Notes: generated by a model not told the origin, from the sequence alone. DNA of 61,784 bases from an uncultured Clostridia bacterium (GCA_904374385.1 CAJFGA010000005.1:1-61784); one strand, 5' to 3'; shown: positions 33,242 to 41,690, counted from the stretch's first letter. Numbers and translations are program-made.

Positions 33242-33278
33242 AAAAGCCATCCGCCGACTATGCCGGCGGATGGCTTTT
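33242..33278. terminator. Bidirectional terminator between DUF2207 gene and ATPase gene
   Basis: AAAAGCCATCCGCCG (33242-33256) pairs perfectly with CGGCGGATGGCTTTT (33264-33278). It overlaps the stop codon of the ATPase gene. Confidence 0.75.
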
Positions 33279-34191
33279 AATCCTCTTTACGGAACAGATG
33301 CCTGTTTTCGTAAAGAAAGGAAAAATACGTTTTCGTGTTTTCCAATTCCCACCACTTGCGCAGGGCGACGGGAGCACTGTCGAGGTCATAAATTTTGGCA
33401 GATCGCAGGGCGAGCAAAAAGGGAGAATGGGTCGCAATGATGAATTGGCAGCCGCAGTAACGCGCCTTTCTTTCTATGAGTGCCTTGACGGCGAGCTGCA
33501 TCTTCGGCGAAAGGCTGTTTTCCGGTTCATCCAATAAAAAGAGGGCGTCGTTTTGCAGTACGCCCTCGAAATACTCGAGCGCCGTTTCCCCGTTGCTGTT
33601 GAGCTTGACCTCGCGCCCGGCAAATCTGTGTAAAAATTTGCGGCGGCTCAGCGATTTCGAGCGCGCGAGCACCTGCATGCGAAAATCTTCGTAGTTTTCC
33701 AGGCCGCGGAATTGAATCGTTTCGCCGTATTTGAGCGCGGCATAGTCTTCCTTGCCGTGCTCGGTATTTTCCGCGATCTGCTCGTTGCGGGAACGGGCGG
33801 CGAGCATATATTCGAACACGTCGTCGCTGGCAAGGAGGCGGCTCTCTTCGGGAATGCGGACGCGCTCGCCCTCGTCGTCGAATCCCGTGCGCGCGCTGCA
33901 GGCGCCGACGTAAGGGGCAAACATTTCTCCACCGTTGAAGGGCGCCTGCCTCTTCAGGGCGAGCTTTTCGGCGATGACGTGCAGCAGGGTGCTTTTGCCG
34001 CTCCCGTTGCCGCCGTATAAGATCGTGATCGGTTCAAAATCCAGTTCCGAAAGTCCCTTTTGCGGAAACAAGCCGCACGGGTAACCGTTTTCGAGATAGC
34101 CGAACGCCCCTCCGTTTTCCGCGCGGCGCTTCTGCGCGATGCTCCACTCCGCCTCTCCGTCGGGCAAAATAAATTTTTCCAGCCAGATCAT
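33277..34191 (-). CDS. AAA/ABC-type predicted ATPase (COG3910-like)
   Basis: A 304-residue P-loop ATPase. The Walker A is LYGGNGSGKST near 59-69 and the Walker B is ALFLLDEPENSLSP near 233, followed by FIIATHSPFLLAL (switch His). The layout is that of small ABC-like ATPases related to RecF/OLD proteins that occur singly in genomes. The start MIWLEKF has GGAGG 7 bases upstream. There is no partner nuclease next to it, so a defence role is not supported. It could act in DNA or RNA metabolism. The gene is separated from its upstream neighbours by a terminator. Confidence 0.75.
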   Translation of the reverse strand: MIWLEKFILPDGEAEWSIAQKRRAENGGAFGYLENGYPCGLFPQKGLSELDFEPITILYGGNGSGKSTLLHVIAEKLALKRQAPFNGGEMFAPYVGACSARTGFDDEGERVRIPEESRLLASDDVFEYMLAARSRNEQIAENTEHGKEDYAALKYGETIQFRGLENYEDFRMQVLARSKSLSRRKFLHRFAGREVKLNSNGETALEYFEGVLQNDALFLLDEPENSLSPKMQLAVKALIERKARYCGCQFIIATHSPFLLALRSAKIYDLDSAPVALRKWWELENTKTYFSFLYENRHLFRKED

Positions 34192-34220
34192 CCGCACACC
34201 TCCTTTTTTCCATAATAACA

Positions 34221-34252
34221 CAAAAAACAGGCATCCAACCGCCTGTTTTTTA
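34221..34252 (-). terminator. Terminator of the LURP-one/132-residue protein pair
   Basis: AAAAAACAGGC pairs with GCCTGTTTTTT. The T run on the reverse strand lies just beyond the stop at 34268. Confidence 0.75.
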
Positions 34253-34267
34253 ATTTTCACAAAAAGA

Positions 34268-34666
34268 TTATGGCTCGCTCCTCTTTTGCGCAAAGTAGGG
34301 GCCGAGCCCGCAGCCCGTTTCGTGCGTGACGACGTACGTCCATTGAAAATTTCTGCCGACGACGAACACCTCGCTCTCTTCGGCAAGATCGGCGCTCTTT
34401 AAGCCGAGGGGACAATCCTCGATAGAATATTCTATATTGCATCCGCCGCCCTTCCACGCCCTTTCTTTGGCGATGAACGCGCCCGCTTTATCCGCTTTGT
34501 CGAACGCCTTGTCGGCCGCTTCCCGTTCGAGGCAGGGCGCCTTGCCCCAGGTGAACACATGCCACAGCAGGCAGCCTTCAGCATCCACATATTGCGCGAT
34601 GACCTCTTTGGGAACGCCGCGCGCAAACGCGCCCTTCCACTTTTTGGCAAATTCTTTAGAATCCAT
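34268..34666 (-). CDS. Uncharacterised small protein, possibly DUF4275
   Basis: A 132-residue soluble protein. Notable parts are GCLLWHVFTWGKAPCLEREAADKAFD near residue 30-55 and a C-terminal VVGRNFQWTYVVTHETGCGLGPYF. The wording recalls the DUF4275 family, but I am not certain. The start was chosen for GGGGG 6 bases upstream; a longer in-frame start would overlap the neighbour and is Arg-rich. It lies 11 bases after a LURP-one-like gene on the same strand and ends at a terminator, so the two form an operon. Confidence 0.65.
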   Translation of the reverse strand: MDSKEFAKKWKGAFARGVPKEVIAQYVDAEGCLLWHVFTWGKAPCLEREAADKAFDKADKAGAFIAKERAWKGGGCNIEYSIEDCPLGLKSADLAEESEVFVVGRNFQWTYVVTHETGCGLGPYFAQKRSEP

Positions 34667-34677
34667 GAACATCCCCC

Positions 34678-35148
34678 TCAGTTGCGCGAGCACTTTTCCG
34701 CATCGATAGCGAGTGTGAACATGAGCGCCAACAGGGCGTCGGCGGGATTTACGACGTCGATCATATAGGTATCCGTCCAATGCAGCAATTCTTTCCCGAT
34801 CGTAGCGACCAACCCGCGCGAGGCGCTGACGATACGATAATCCCACTCAAAAAAATCACCCTGCACATTCCAATCATTGCATTCAAATATATACTTCGGG
34901 CGAAACCAGCTCCACTTTTTGCGCACCATACCCGCATAAGCATTGCCGACATACAGCTCGAATTTGGGAAACCATGTGAGGACCTTTTCTTTGACGGTGC
35001 CGACAAAGTTGCCCGCCGCATCGAAAATGCGCAGGCAGTGCCCCCAGGAGAGTTCCCCCTTCACCCGATAGGCGACGGTGCCGTCTTCATAAAAAATATC
35101 GTAACTGTCGAACCACGAAAACATGCGCTGCTTGAACAATAATTTCAT
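34678..35148 (-). CDS. LURP-one-related (LOR/Tubby-like) protein
   Basis: A 156-residue protein made of repeated beta strands: SYDIFYEDGTVAYRVKGEL, LRIFDAAGNFVGTVKEKVL, FELYVGNAYAGMVRKKW, IFECNDWNVQGDFFEWDYRI and VATIGKELLHWTDTYMIDV. A last helix (ADALLALMFTLAIDAEK) follows. This alternation is the LURP-one/Tubby-like barrel (YxjI in Bacillus). The role of bacterial members is unknown. The following gene overlaps in operon style (11-base gap). Confidence 0.82.
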   Translation of the reverse strand: MKLLFKQRMFSWFDSYDIFYEDGTVAYRVKGELSWGHCLRIFDAAGNFVGTVKEKVLTWFPKFELYVGNAYAGMVRKKWSWFRPKYIFECNDWNVQGDFFEWDYRIVSASRGLVATIGKELLHWTDTYMIDVVNPADALLALMFTLAIDAEKCSRN

Positions 35149-35308
35149 AAACAGTTCCTCCCTTTTATTTCGGCGCTCCGAAAGCCCCCGACGCGATCAC
35201 CCGGACGGACAGCGCGCCGCCCTTCCGATTTTCGGCAATTGCTTCGGCATCCGCCCCCGTTGCGCGCACTCGTGCGCGGAAAAGCCGAACCTTCGCTTCG
35301 CGAAGGGG

Positions 35309-36307
35309 TTAAAACTCAAACTTGGTATCCCGCGAAAAGAGGCGCGAAATGCGCTCCATGCAGAGATTTTTCCACTCTTCACCCGTCTGCGGCTTATCTG
35401 TAAAACAGACGTCGTATACCGCGTCTGTGATGGGAAGTTCGACGCCGACTTTTTCTCCCAGCCTTTTCATTGCCGCGGCGGTCATGACCCCCTCGGCGAG
35501 TTTTTCGAACTTCTGCCCCTTGACGAGCATTTCCCCGTACATGCGGTTGTGGGAATGGCGGGAAAAGAGGGTGGTTTCGTAATCGCCCAGATGCGCGAGG
35601 CCGTAGGCGGACAGTTCGTTGCCGCCGAGCGCCTTGATGAGCCGGGCGACTTCGCGCGCGCCGCGCGACATGAGCGGGCCTTTCAATGTGGGAACGCCGC
35701 CGCCGTCCAATATGCCCGCGGCGATGCCCATCACGTTCTTTGCCGCCGCGCCGATCTCGGTGCCGATGATGTCGTTCCCGTAATAAAAGCGGATGAGGTC
35801 GCTCTTAAAATCGTCGGCAAGCGACTTTTTTAGGGCGACGTTGTGGCTGTCAATGACCATACAATTGGGAATGCCCGCCGTGAAATCCTGTATATGGCCG
35901 GGGCCGACCCAGACGGCGATCTTCTGCGCGTCCACGCCGGCGCCGATCATGATCTCGGAAAGGCGTTCGCCCGTTTCCACTTCGATCCCCTTCATGCAGA
36001 GTATAAAAATTTTATCGGAAATGTCCGCGCAGTTACGGATCCGCTCGATGAAACCGCGCAAGCCCTGCGAACTGATGGAAATAATGACGATCTCCGCGCG
36101 CTCTACCGCCGCTTTCAGGTCGGACGTGAGCGTAATGGACGGATCCAGCGTGACATACTCGTTTTTGCCCGTCTGCTTTAAGATTTGATAGGAATAATCC
36201 TCTTCCGGTCCCCAAGACCAAACTTCCTTCCCCTTTTTCGTGGCGAGGTACCAGGCGATAAACGAACCCCAGCGCCCGCAGCCCAAGACGGATATTTTAT
36301 TTTTCAA
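35309..36307 (-). CDS. gpsA: NAD(P)H-dependent glycerol-3-phosphate dehydrogenase
   Basis: A 332-residue enzyme reducing dihydroxyacetone phosphate to sn-glycerol 3-phosphate for phospholipid synthesis. The Rossmann motif is SVLGCGRWGS near the start. SISSQGLRGF and CMKGIE follow, and the catalytic region is AAAKNVMGIAAGILDG with the Lys, then AYGLAHLGDYETTLFSRHSHNR. I start it at a TTG codon (36305-36307), giving LKNKISVLG, because this is directly before the Rossmann strand and AAGGGG lies about 9 bases upstream; longer versions would extend through the promoter. It is a single gene. Confidence 0.9.
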   Translation of the reverse strand: MKNKISVLGCGRWGSFIAWYLATKKGKEVWSWGPEEDYSYQILKQTGKNEYVTLDPSITLTSDLKAAVERAEIVIISISSQGLRGFIERIRNCADISDKIFILCMKGIEVETGERLSEIMIGAGVDAQKIAVWVGPGHIQDFTAGIPNCMVIDSHNVALKKSLADDFKSDLIRFYYGNDIIGTEIGAAAKNVMGIAAGILDGGGVPTLKGPLMSRGAREVARLIKALGGNELSAYGLAHLGDYETTLFSRHSHNRMYGEMLVKGQKFEKLAEGVMTAAAMKRLGEKVGVELPITDAVYDVCFTDKPQTGEEWKNLCMERISRLFSRDTKFEF

Positions 36308-36349
36308 TGCGATGTTCCCCTTTTTAATTTTTATCCAAAATAAATTTTC

Positions 36350-36387
36350 CGAGAGAGCGCAGGCGCTGTGCCCCTCGCGCTCTCTCG
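36350..36387. repeat. Inverted repeat in the gpsA leader
   Basis: The arms CGAGAGAGCGC (36350-36360) and GCGCTCTCTCG (36377-36387) are perfect 11-bp complements without a T tract. The element lies between the gpsA promoter and start, so it would form a 5' leader hairpin. Confidence 0.7.
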
Positions 36388-36395
36388 TTAAATTT

Positions 36396-36424
36396 ATTGT
36401 AACGCCCGCCGCAAACGATTGCAA
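36396..36424 (-). promoter_or_regulatory. Promoter of gpsA
   Basis: Reverse strand: TTGCAA (36419-36424), 17-base spacer, TACAAT (36396-36401). Confidence 0.5.
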
Positions 36425-36534
36425 ACATAGACGCCAAGTTTTTGGCGAAACGTTCCCTTATACGATACATTATACCGCGCTTTGCGCGCTATAGCAAGCC
36501 TATGCGCCATAAACCGGCCTTCGGCCAATCCCTC

Positions 36535-37128
36535 TTATACCTCCTTGCGCTCAATGAACGCGCGGGAAAGCGTGACGTCGTCGGTATATTCCAATTCGCT
36601 GCCGATGGGGATGCCGCGGCTGAGGCGCGTCACTTTGATGCCCAAGGGCTTGATGAGCCGCGCGAGGTACATCGCCGTCGCGTCGCCCTCCACGTCGGGA
36701 TTGGTCGCCACGATGACCTCTTCTACGCCGCCCTCGTTGAGGCGCGCCAGCAGTTCGCGGATGCGGATGTCGTCCGGGCCGATGCCTTCCATGGGGCTGA
36801 TGACCCCGTGCAGGACATGATATACCCCCTTATATTCGTGCAGTTTTTCGAGCGCGATGACGTCCTTCGGCTCTTTGACGACGCAGATCGTCCTCTTATC
36901 GCGCTCTTTACAGATATCGCAGACGTCGTTCTCGGTAAAGTTGCCGCAAACCTTGCAGTATTTGACCTTCTTTTTGACGTTGAGGATCGCCGCGGCAAAT
37001 TCCTGGGCCTCGCTGTCGCTCATACCGATGATCTTATAGGCATAGCGCTGCGCGGACTTTTTTCCCACGCCGGGAAGTTTGGAAAATTCGTTGATGAGCC
37101 TGCCGATCGGCTCGATATAGACCTGCAT
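36535..37128 (-). CDS. recR: Recombination mediator protein RecR
   Basis: A 197-residue protein of normal length. It has an N-terminal helix-hairpin-helix (FSKLPGVGKKSAQRYAYKI), then the zinc finger CKVCGNFTENDVCDIC (residues 58-73), a Toprim domain (ICVVKEPKDVIALEK...GVYHVLHGVISPMEGIGPDDI) and the C-terminal Walker-B-like part (TNPDVEGDATAMYLARL). With RecF and RecO it loads RecA during gap repair. It follows ybaB with no gap, in the conserved dnaX-ybaB-recR order. Confidence 0.95.
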   Translation of the reverse strand: MQVYIEPIGRLINEFSKLPGVGKKSAQRYAYKIIGMSDSEAQEFAAAILNVKKKVKYCKVCGNFTENDVCDICKERDKRTICVVKEPKDVIALEKLHEYKGVYHVLHGVISPMEGIGPDDIRIRELLARLNEGGVEEVIVATNPDVEGDATAMYLARLIKPLGIKVTRLSRGIPIGSELEYTDDVTLSRAFIERKEV

Positions 37129-37464
37129 TTACAGCAGCCCTCCCATGCCGCCCATGCCTCCGAACGGCGCCATCTTTTCTTTATAGACCTCGTCCGCCTT
37201 TTTGTAGCCGTCGAGGATCGCCGCCATGATGAGGTCTTCGAGCATCTCGACATCCTCGGGGTCGACAACCTTGGGATCCAGTTCGATGCCGTCGATGATC
37301 TTTTTGGCGTTCATATACACGACGACGGCCTCGCCGCCGCTCGTGCCGACGATTTCCCAATCGTCCAAAAGTTTTTCCGTTTCCTGCAGCTGTTCCTGCA
37401 TTTTTTGCGCCTGCTTCATGAGGTTCTGCATATTGCCGCCCATGCCGCCTTTGAATGATGCCAT
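37129..37464 (-). CDS. ybaB: Nucleoid-associated protein, YbaB/EbfC family
   Basis: A 111-residue protein: GGMGGNMQNLMKQAQKMQEQLQETEKLLDDWEIVGTSGGEAVVVYMNAKKIIDGIELDPKVVDPEDVEMLEDLIMAAI is the full YbaB core. Met/Gly-rich ends are typical. It dimerises and binds DNA. It is sandwiched between dnaX (20-base gap) and recR (no gap). AGGAG lies 10 bases before the start. Confidence 0.95.
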   Translation of the reverse strand: MASFKGGMGGNMQNLMKQAQKMQEQLQETEKLLDDWEIVGTSGGEAVVVYMNAKKIIDGIELDPKVVDPEDVEMLEDLIMAAILDGYKKADEVYKEKMAPFGGMGGMGGLL

Positions 37465-37484
37465 AAATCATATACTCCTGTCGA

Positions 37485-39131
37485 TTATTTTTCCTGAATG
37501 TCGGCGCCGGAAAAGTCCCTTTTCAGGCGCGCGATGTCTTCGTCCAAACGATCCGCCTTTGCGCCGCGCAGGCGGATCTCGAAATCGGTGATGCCGATAT
37601 TTTCCAGTGCCGCCTTGACGCTCTTGTAATGCTCTTCGCGCAACAGAGAGCGGTGGATGACCTCGCTCGAGGCGGTCAGGATAAATTTATCTCCCTCGAA
37701 GGACGGCTCCAAGTCCTGACACATGGTAAACAGCACGCCGTTTTTGACGCTCGAACGGAGGGAGCGCATGAAGTAGCCGAAGGCGCCCTTGCGCTTTTCG
37801 GGCGAGAGGGCATCGATCTTTTCGGCCGCGGGGCGGCGGGGCGGAGCGTACGCATCTTCCGGCTCGGGCGGCGGGGGCGGCGGATCGTCGAAGGGAGCGT
37901 CTTCCAAGGGCGCTTCCTCCAAAACGGGCGCCTTTGCCGCAGGCCGATCCGCCTGCGCGGCGGGAGCGGCGGCAAACTGGCCGCTCTTGAGTTTGCTCTC
38001 CAGCAGATCCAGCCGCCGCGACAAAGAGAGCGCGTCGAAATCCGTTTCCGGCATGCACGCCTTGACGAGAGCCGTTTCGAAGACGATGCGCGGCGACATC
38101 GAGTAGCGAAGATCCGCCTCGATGCCCGTAAAGATCTCCGCACAGCGCAGGATCTTGCGCCCGTCCGCCTTCTGCGCGATGCGCGACACTTCCGCGAACA
38201 TCTCTTCGGGAAGGTTCAAGATCGCATTGGCGTTCCTACACGATTTGGCGATGGAACAATCGTTGATAAAGTTCAAAATATCTTTGGTGAGCACGCCCAC
38301 TCCCTTGCCGGAAGAGAGAACCCGTTCCGTTTCGGTGAGGGCGTCGGATACATTTTCAGACAAAACGGCCTCGCCGAGTTTGGCGATCTCGTAAAAATCG
38401 GCGCTACCTAAGACCTCGTTTACATCGGCATAGGTGAGTTTGCCGCGGCTGTAAGAGATGCAGATGTCGGCGATGGATAAGCTGTCTCGCACACTGCCCG
38501 CGCCCGCGCGGGCGATGGCGGCGACCGCCTCTTCTTCATACTCTTTGCCGATCTTTTGCAGGATGTTTTTGATGTGCTCTTCGAGATCCTTTTGGGGGAT
38601 CAGCTTGAAATCGAAGCGCATGCACCTCGAAAGGATGGTGGCGGGCAGCTTTTGCGGTTCCGTGGTCGCGAGGATGAACACCGCGTGTTTGGGCGGTTCT
38701 TCCAGCGTTTTCAAAAGGGCGTTGAAGGCGGAGTCGGAGAGCATGTGCACTTCGTCGACAATGTACACTTTATAGCGCGCCGCAACGGGCGGATACTGCA
38801 CCTTTTCGCGCAGGTCGCGCATTTCATTGACGCCGTTGTTGGAGGCGGCGTCGATCTCGGTGATGTCGAGATTGGTCGGATCGGCGAGCGCCTTGCACAC
38901 CTCGCAGGCGCCGCAGGGCGAACCGTTGACGGGATGCAGACAGTTGATCGCTTTGGCGAAAATTTTTGCCGTACTCGTCTTGCCCGTGCCGCGCGGGCCG
39001 CAAAAAAGGTATGCGTGCCCTACCCGACCGGTTTCGATCTGGTTGACGAGAATTTTTACGATATGCTCCTGCCGCACCAATTCGGAAAGGGTAGACGGTC
39101 GGAAGGTGCGGTATAAGGCTTGATATGACAT
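37485..39131 (-). CDS. dnaX: DNA polymerase III gamma/tau subunit
   Basis: A 548-residue clamp-loader ATPase. The Walker A is GPRGTGKTSTAK near 46-57, with zinc-module cysteines CLHPVNGSPCGACEVC near 65-80. The Walker B/DExx is VYIVDEVHMLS near 122, the sensor 1 is FILATTEP, and an arginine finger region follows. A Pro-rich linker (near 390-430, including PPPPPEPED) joins the C-terminal tau-like domain. It loads the sliding clamp at the replication fork. The start follows AAGGAG. It lies 33 bases after the sigma factor gene. Confidence 0.95.
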   Translation of the reverse strand: MSYQALYRTFRPSTLSELVRQEHIVKILVNQIETGRVGHAYLFCGPRGTGKTSTAKIFAKAINCLHPVNGSPCGACEVCKALADPTNLDITEIDAASNNGVNEMRDLREKVQYPPVAARYKVYIVDEVHMLSDSAFNALLKTLEEPPKHAVFILATTEPQKLPATILSRCMRFDFKLIPQKDLEEHIKNILQKIGKEYEEEAVAAIARAGAGSVRDSLSIADICISYSRGKLTYADVNEVLGSADFYEIAKLGEAVLSENVSDALTETERVLSSGKGVGVLTKDILNFINDCSIAKSCRNANAILNLPEEMFAEVSRIAQKADGRKILRCAEIFTGIEADLRYSMSPRIVFETALVKACMPETDFDALSLSRRLDLLESKLKSGQFAAAPAAQADRPAAKAPVLEEAPLEDAPFDDPPPPPPEPEDAYAPPRRPAAEKIDALSPEKRKGAFGYFMRSLRSSVKNGVLFTMCQDLEPSFEGDKFILTASSEVIHRSLLREEHYKSVKAALENIGITDFEIRLRGAKADRLDEDIARLKRDFSGADIQEK

Positions 39132-39164
39132 GGTACTCCTTTAACGCGGGCGATCCGCGCGCAA

Positions 39165-39728
39165 TCAGTCGGGGCGCGCGCGCACCATTCCCGCGATCTT
39201 CTTTTTTGCGCGCTGGATGGCGTTGTCTGCCGATTTTACCGAAATGCCACGCCGCGCGGCGATATCAGATACGGACAGCCCTTCCATATACAATACGAGG
39301 GCTTCATATTCGTTTGCGGAGAGCAGGCTCCGCATATTCTGCCAAAATTCTTCCGCTTCCTCCCCCGCGATCACAAAAGATTCGGGATCGCCGGAGGCGG
39401 GGATATCCTTTCCGTCGCCGTCGGGGAGAGGCACGCCGCGGTTAAGGGGGGAATGCTTTTTGCGCGATGCGCTTTTGACCGCGCCCATGATGCGGCGGCG
39501 GATGCAGAGATAGGCGAAGTTTTTGAAGCGCATGCCCCCTTCTCTGTAATCGGTGACGGCAAGATAGAGGCCGATCATGCCCTCCTGCACGAGATCTTCC
39601 GTGTCGCCCCCCTCTAAAAAGAAACTGCGCGCCGCGGCGCGGACAGCATTTTTATATTTTTCGAGCAGGGTGCGCGTCGCCCCGCTGTCGCCCGCCTGTG
39701 CGGCGAGGGCGAGCTGTTCGTCCGTCAT
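39165..39728 (-). CDS. sigH: RNA polymerase sigma factor, SigH (Spo0H)-like
   Basis: A 187-residue sigma-70 family factor. Region 2 reads GDTEDLVQEGMIGLYLAVTDYREGGMRFKNFAYLCIRRRIMGAVKSASRKKH, the hallmark of SigH and its relatives. Region 4 is LSANEYEALVLYMEGLSVSDIAARRGISVKSADNAIQRAKKKI. SigH directs early sporulation and transition-state genes in Bacillus and Clostridia. In Bacillus it sits downstream of rlmB and yacP; here it directly overlaps rlmB by 4 bases and yacP is absent. A spoIIID gene 7 kb away supports a sporulation role. Confidence 0.82.
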   Translation of the reverse strand: MTDEQLALAAQAGDSGATRTLLEKYKNAVRAAARSFFLEGGDTEDLVQEGMIGLYLAVTDYREGGMRFKNFAYLCIRRRIMGAVKSASRKKHSPLNRGVPLPDGDGKDIPASGDPESFVIAGEEAEEFWQNMRSLLSANEYEALVLYMEGLSVSDIAARRGISVKSADNAIQRAKKKIAGMVRARPD

Positions 39729-40435
39729 CTTCTCTGCCTCACCGCCTCATATGCGGCGATGCCCAGCGCGACCGACGCATTCAGAGAATTGACCTTGCCC
39801 TGCAGGGGGAGAGAAAGGACTTTGTCGCACTTTTTTCTGGTGAGCGGGGCAACGCCGCTGTTTTCGCCGCCGACGACGAGTGCAATATCGCCCCTCAGAT
39901 CGCAGGCATAGAGATCTTCTCCGTCCGCTTCGAGCGCATACACCCAAAAACCGCTCTTTTTCAGTTCGTCTACGGCGTAATTGATGCCGGGCACCCGCGC
40001 CACTTTGATGTGGTTCGCTGCGCCCTCGCTGATACGCACGACCGCGCCGGTCACCTGCGCGCTCTTGTTCTTCGGGATGACGACGCCGTCCGCGCCCGCG
40101 CACTCTGCGACGCGGAGGATGCTGCCGAGGTTGTGCACATCTTCGACGCCGTCGCAAAGGATGACGAAGCGCGCACCCTCTTTGGGGGCGCAGAGTGCGG
40201 CAAAATCGGCATATTCATATTCCGAAACATAGGCGATGACGCCCTGCGGCCTGCCCGTTTCGCTCTCTTTTTCCAAAATTTTCGCATCGGCAAACTGCAC
40301 CCGCACGTTTTTGGCGCGCGCCAAGGCAAAGATGCGGCCGAGAGAGCCTTCCGCACCCTTCAAAAGCATGATCTTGTCGATGTCTTTATCCGTTTTCAGC
40401 AGTTCTAAAACGGCGTTCCTTCCCTCGATTTTCAT
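39725..40435 (-). CDS. rlmB: 23S rRNA (guanosine-2'-O)-methyltransferase, RlmB/TrmH family
   Basis: A 236-residue SPOUT methyltransferase. An N-terminal substrate-binding domain (residues 1-75, starting MKIEGRNAVLELLK) is followed by the knotted catalytic domain: VEDVHNLGSILRVAECAGADGVVIPK, VVGGENSGV and LPLQGKVNSLNASVALGI. These are the three SPOUT motifs. It modifies 23S rRNA or a related RNA. It overlaps both the upstream mrnC and the downstream sigma factor gene by 4 bases. Confidence 0.92.
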   Translation of the reverse strand: MKIEGRNAVLELLKTDKDIDKIMLLKGAEGSLGRIFALARAKNVRVQFADAKILEKESETGRPQGVIAYVSEYEYADFAALCAPKEGARFVILCDGVEDVHNLGSILRVAECAGADGVVIPKNKSAQVTGAVVRISEGAANHIKVARVPGINYAVDELKKSGFWVYALEADGEDLYACDLRGDIALVVGGENSGVAPLTRKKCDKVLSLPLQGKVNSLNASVALGIAAYEAVRQRR

Positions 40436-40824
40436 AGTTCATCCGCAAGCAGTTCGTCGATCCTGTCATAGTCGCCGGCAAGATACAAAAAGCCGATGAC
40501 CGCCTCGAAGCCGGTGGAAATGTTATACTCGGCGACGGTCGCGCTCTTGCTCTTTGTCGGCTTTTTCGCATTGCGCCCGCGCAGGAAGATCTCCCTCTCT
40601 TCTTCGCTGAGTTTTGCCTCGATTTTCGAATAGAGTTCCGCCTGTCCCTTTGCCGAGACGCGCGCGGCGCTCCGCTTTTGCAATTCGCCCGTCTTATAGT
40701 CGGAGGAGATCACCAACCCCTCGCGCACATACAGAGAATACGCCGCGTCGCCCACGAAGGCGAGCACGACGGGCGACAGCATTTTGGCACGGCCGCGTTC
40801 CATGACTTCGTTAAATTTTGCCAT
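40432..40824 (-). CDS. mrnC: Mini-ribonuclease 3 (MrnC)
   Basis: A 130-residue RNase III catalytic domain without a dsRNA-binding domain. MLSPVVLAFVGDAAYSLYVREGL carries the first metal-binding Asp, and STGFEAVIGFLYLAGDYDRIDELL carries the second acidic cluster. It matures 23S rRNA. The frame can be opened further upstream to 40842, but that start would lie within the -10 box; MAKFNEV at 40824 is preferred. No ribosome binding site precedes it, and the -10 box ends 7 bases before the A of ATG, so the mRNA may be leaderless. It is first in a tightly packed cluster down to recR. Confidence 0.9.
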   Translation of the reverse strand: MAKFNEVMERGRAKMLSPVVLAFVGDAAYSLYVREGLVISSDYKTGELQKRSAARVSAKGQAELYSKIEAKLSEEEREIFLRGRNAKKPTKSKSATVAEYNISTGFEAVIGFLYLAGDYDRIDELLADEL

Positions 40825-40830
40825 GATGAA

Positions 40831-40859
40831 ATTATAGCACATTTGCGCGGAAAATTCAA
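40831..40859 (-). promoter_or_regulatory. Promoter of mrnC cluster, placing transcription start at the ATG
   Basis: Reverse strand: TTGAAT (40854-40859), 17-base spacer, TATAAT (40831-40836), then six bases and the ATG. The geometry predicts a leaderless transcript. Confidence 0.65.
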
Positions 40860-40896
40860 CAGTCGGCGGGCGGTTTTTCGCGGAAAACGCCCGCCT

Positions 40897-41580
40897 TTAC
40901 GACAAAAAGGCGAGCGTTCCGCAAAAGATCGCATAAGCGAGCTGTTCTTGATACGATTTGTCCGTCAAGAGCGCCTCGTCCTCTGCATTGGAAAGAAAGC
41001 CGCATTCGACGATGACGGATGGATAATTGGTGCATTCGAGCATATAATAGTCGCCCGCAAGCGAGATATGTTCCCTCCCCGAAAGGGAATTCAAAGCGCC
41101 CTGGATGCTTTGGGCGAGCGCCTGCCCCGACGCGCTGCCCAGGCGGTAAAACGCCTGCCCGCCGCGGCGGGAAGGATCGGAGGGGAAATAATTTTGATGC
41201 ACAGAGATCATGGCGGTCGGCTGCGCGCCCTCGATGATCTGCTTTCTCTTTTGCATGTCGCGCCGTTTAAAACCCTTCGTGGGGAGGCCGTACAGCCCGC
41301 CCTCGTCCGCGCGGGTGAGCACTACGCGAAAGCCGGCGGCCTCGAAATCCTCGCGGAGGGCGAGGGTTACGGCGAGGTTGACATCGCTCTCCCTGACGCC
41401 CGTCGTTTTTCCGACGACGCCGCCGTCGATGCCGCCGTGCCCCGCATCGAGCACCACCGTAAAGAGAGCGGCGTCGCTCATGCCCGCCGCGACGGCGGAG
41501 AGCCCGACCGAAAGCAGGATGATCGCCGCCACGGCGAACGCGGCCGCAGCCAGCATCCCCTTTTTAACGGATAAGATCAT
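40897..41580 (-). CDS. cwlD: N-acetylmuramoyl-L-alanine amidase, CwlD-like
   Basis: A 227-residue amidase_3 enzyme with an N-terminal membrane anchor or signal (residues 8-32). The zinc-binding motifs follow: VLDAGHGGIDGGVVG (His), ESDVNLAVTLAL (Glu), SVHQNYF (His), and the catalytic VECGFLSNAEDE near 190. CwlD cleaves peptides from muramic acid to make muramic delta-lactam in the spore cortex. The YFPSDPSRRGGQAFY wording fits CwlD. The start at 41580 has GGAGG 6 bases upstream and is followed directly by the hydrophobic segment. It belongs with the sporulation genes of the window. Confidence 0.88.
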   Translation of the reverse strand: MILSVKKGMLAAAAFAVAAIILLSVGLSAVAAGMSDAALFTVVLDAGHGGIDGGVVGKTTGVRESDVNLAVTLALREDFEAAGFRVVLTRADEGGLYGLPTKGFKRRDMQKRKQIIEGAQPTAMISVHQNYFPSDPSRRGGQAFYRLGSASGQALAQSIQGALNSLSGREHISLAGDYYMLECTNYPSVIVECGFLSNAEDEALLTDKSYQEQLAYAIFCGTLAFLS

Positions 41581-41627
41581 GCGGCACCTCCTCCCGCATG
41601 GGCATGCGGCGCGCTCTGTCGCGAAAC

Positions 41628-41690
41628 ATAAAAATAAAACCACCTCCTCCGCCCGCAGAGCGGACAAAGACTGTGGTTTATTGTATGCGG
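41628..41690. other. Inverted repeat, possible terminator of the BadF/HgdB operon
   Basis: AATAAAACCAC and GTGGTTTATT are complementary around about 35 bases that include a smaller CCGC/GCGG stem. The element lies between the dehydratase-like gene (stop 41806) and cwlD. The remaining bases of 41581-41805 show nothing. Confidence 0.45.

Noticed and set aside
33277..34191. Anti-phage defence ATPase (OLD/Gabija-like)
   Set aside because: The Walker motifs fit, but there is no Toprim nuclease domain or neighbouring helicase or effector, so no defence system can be claimed.
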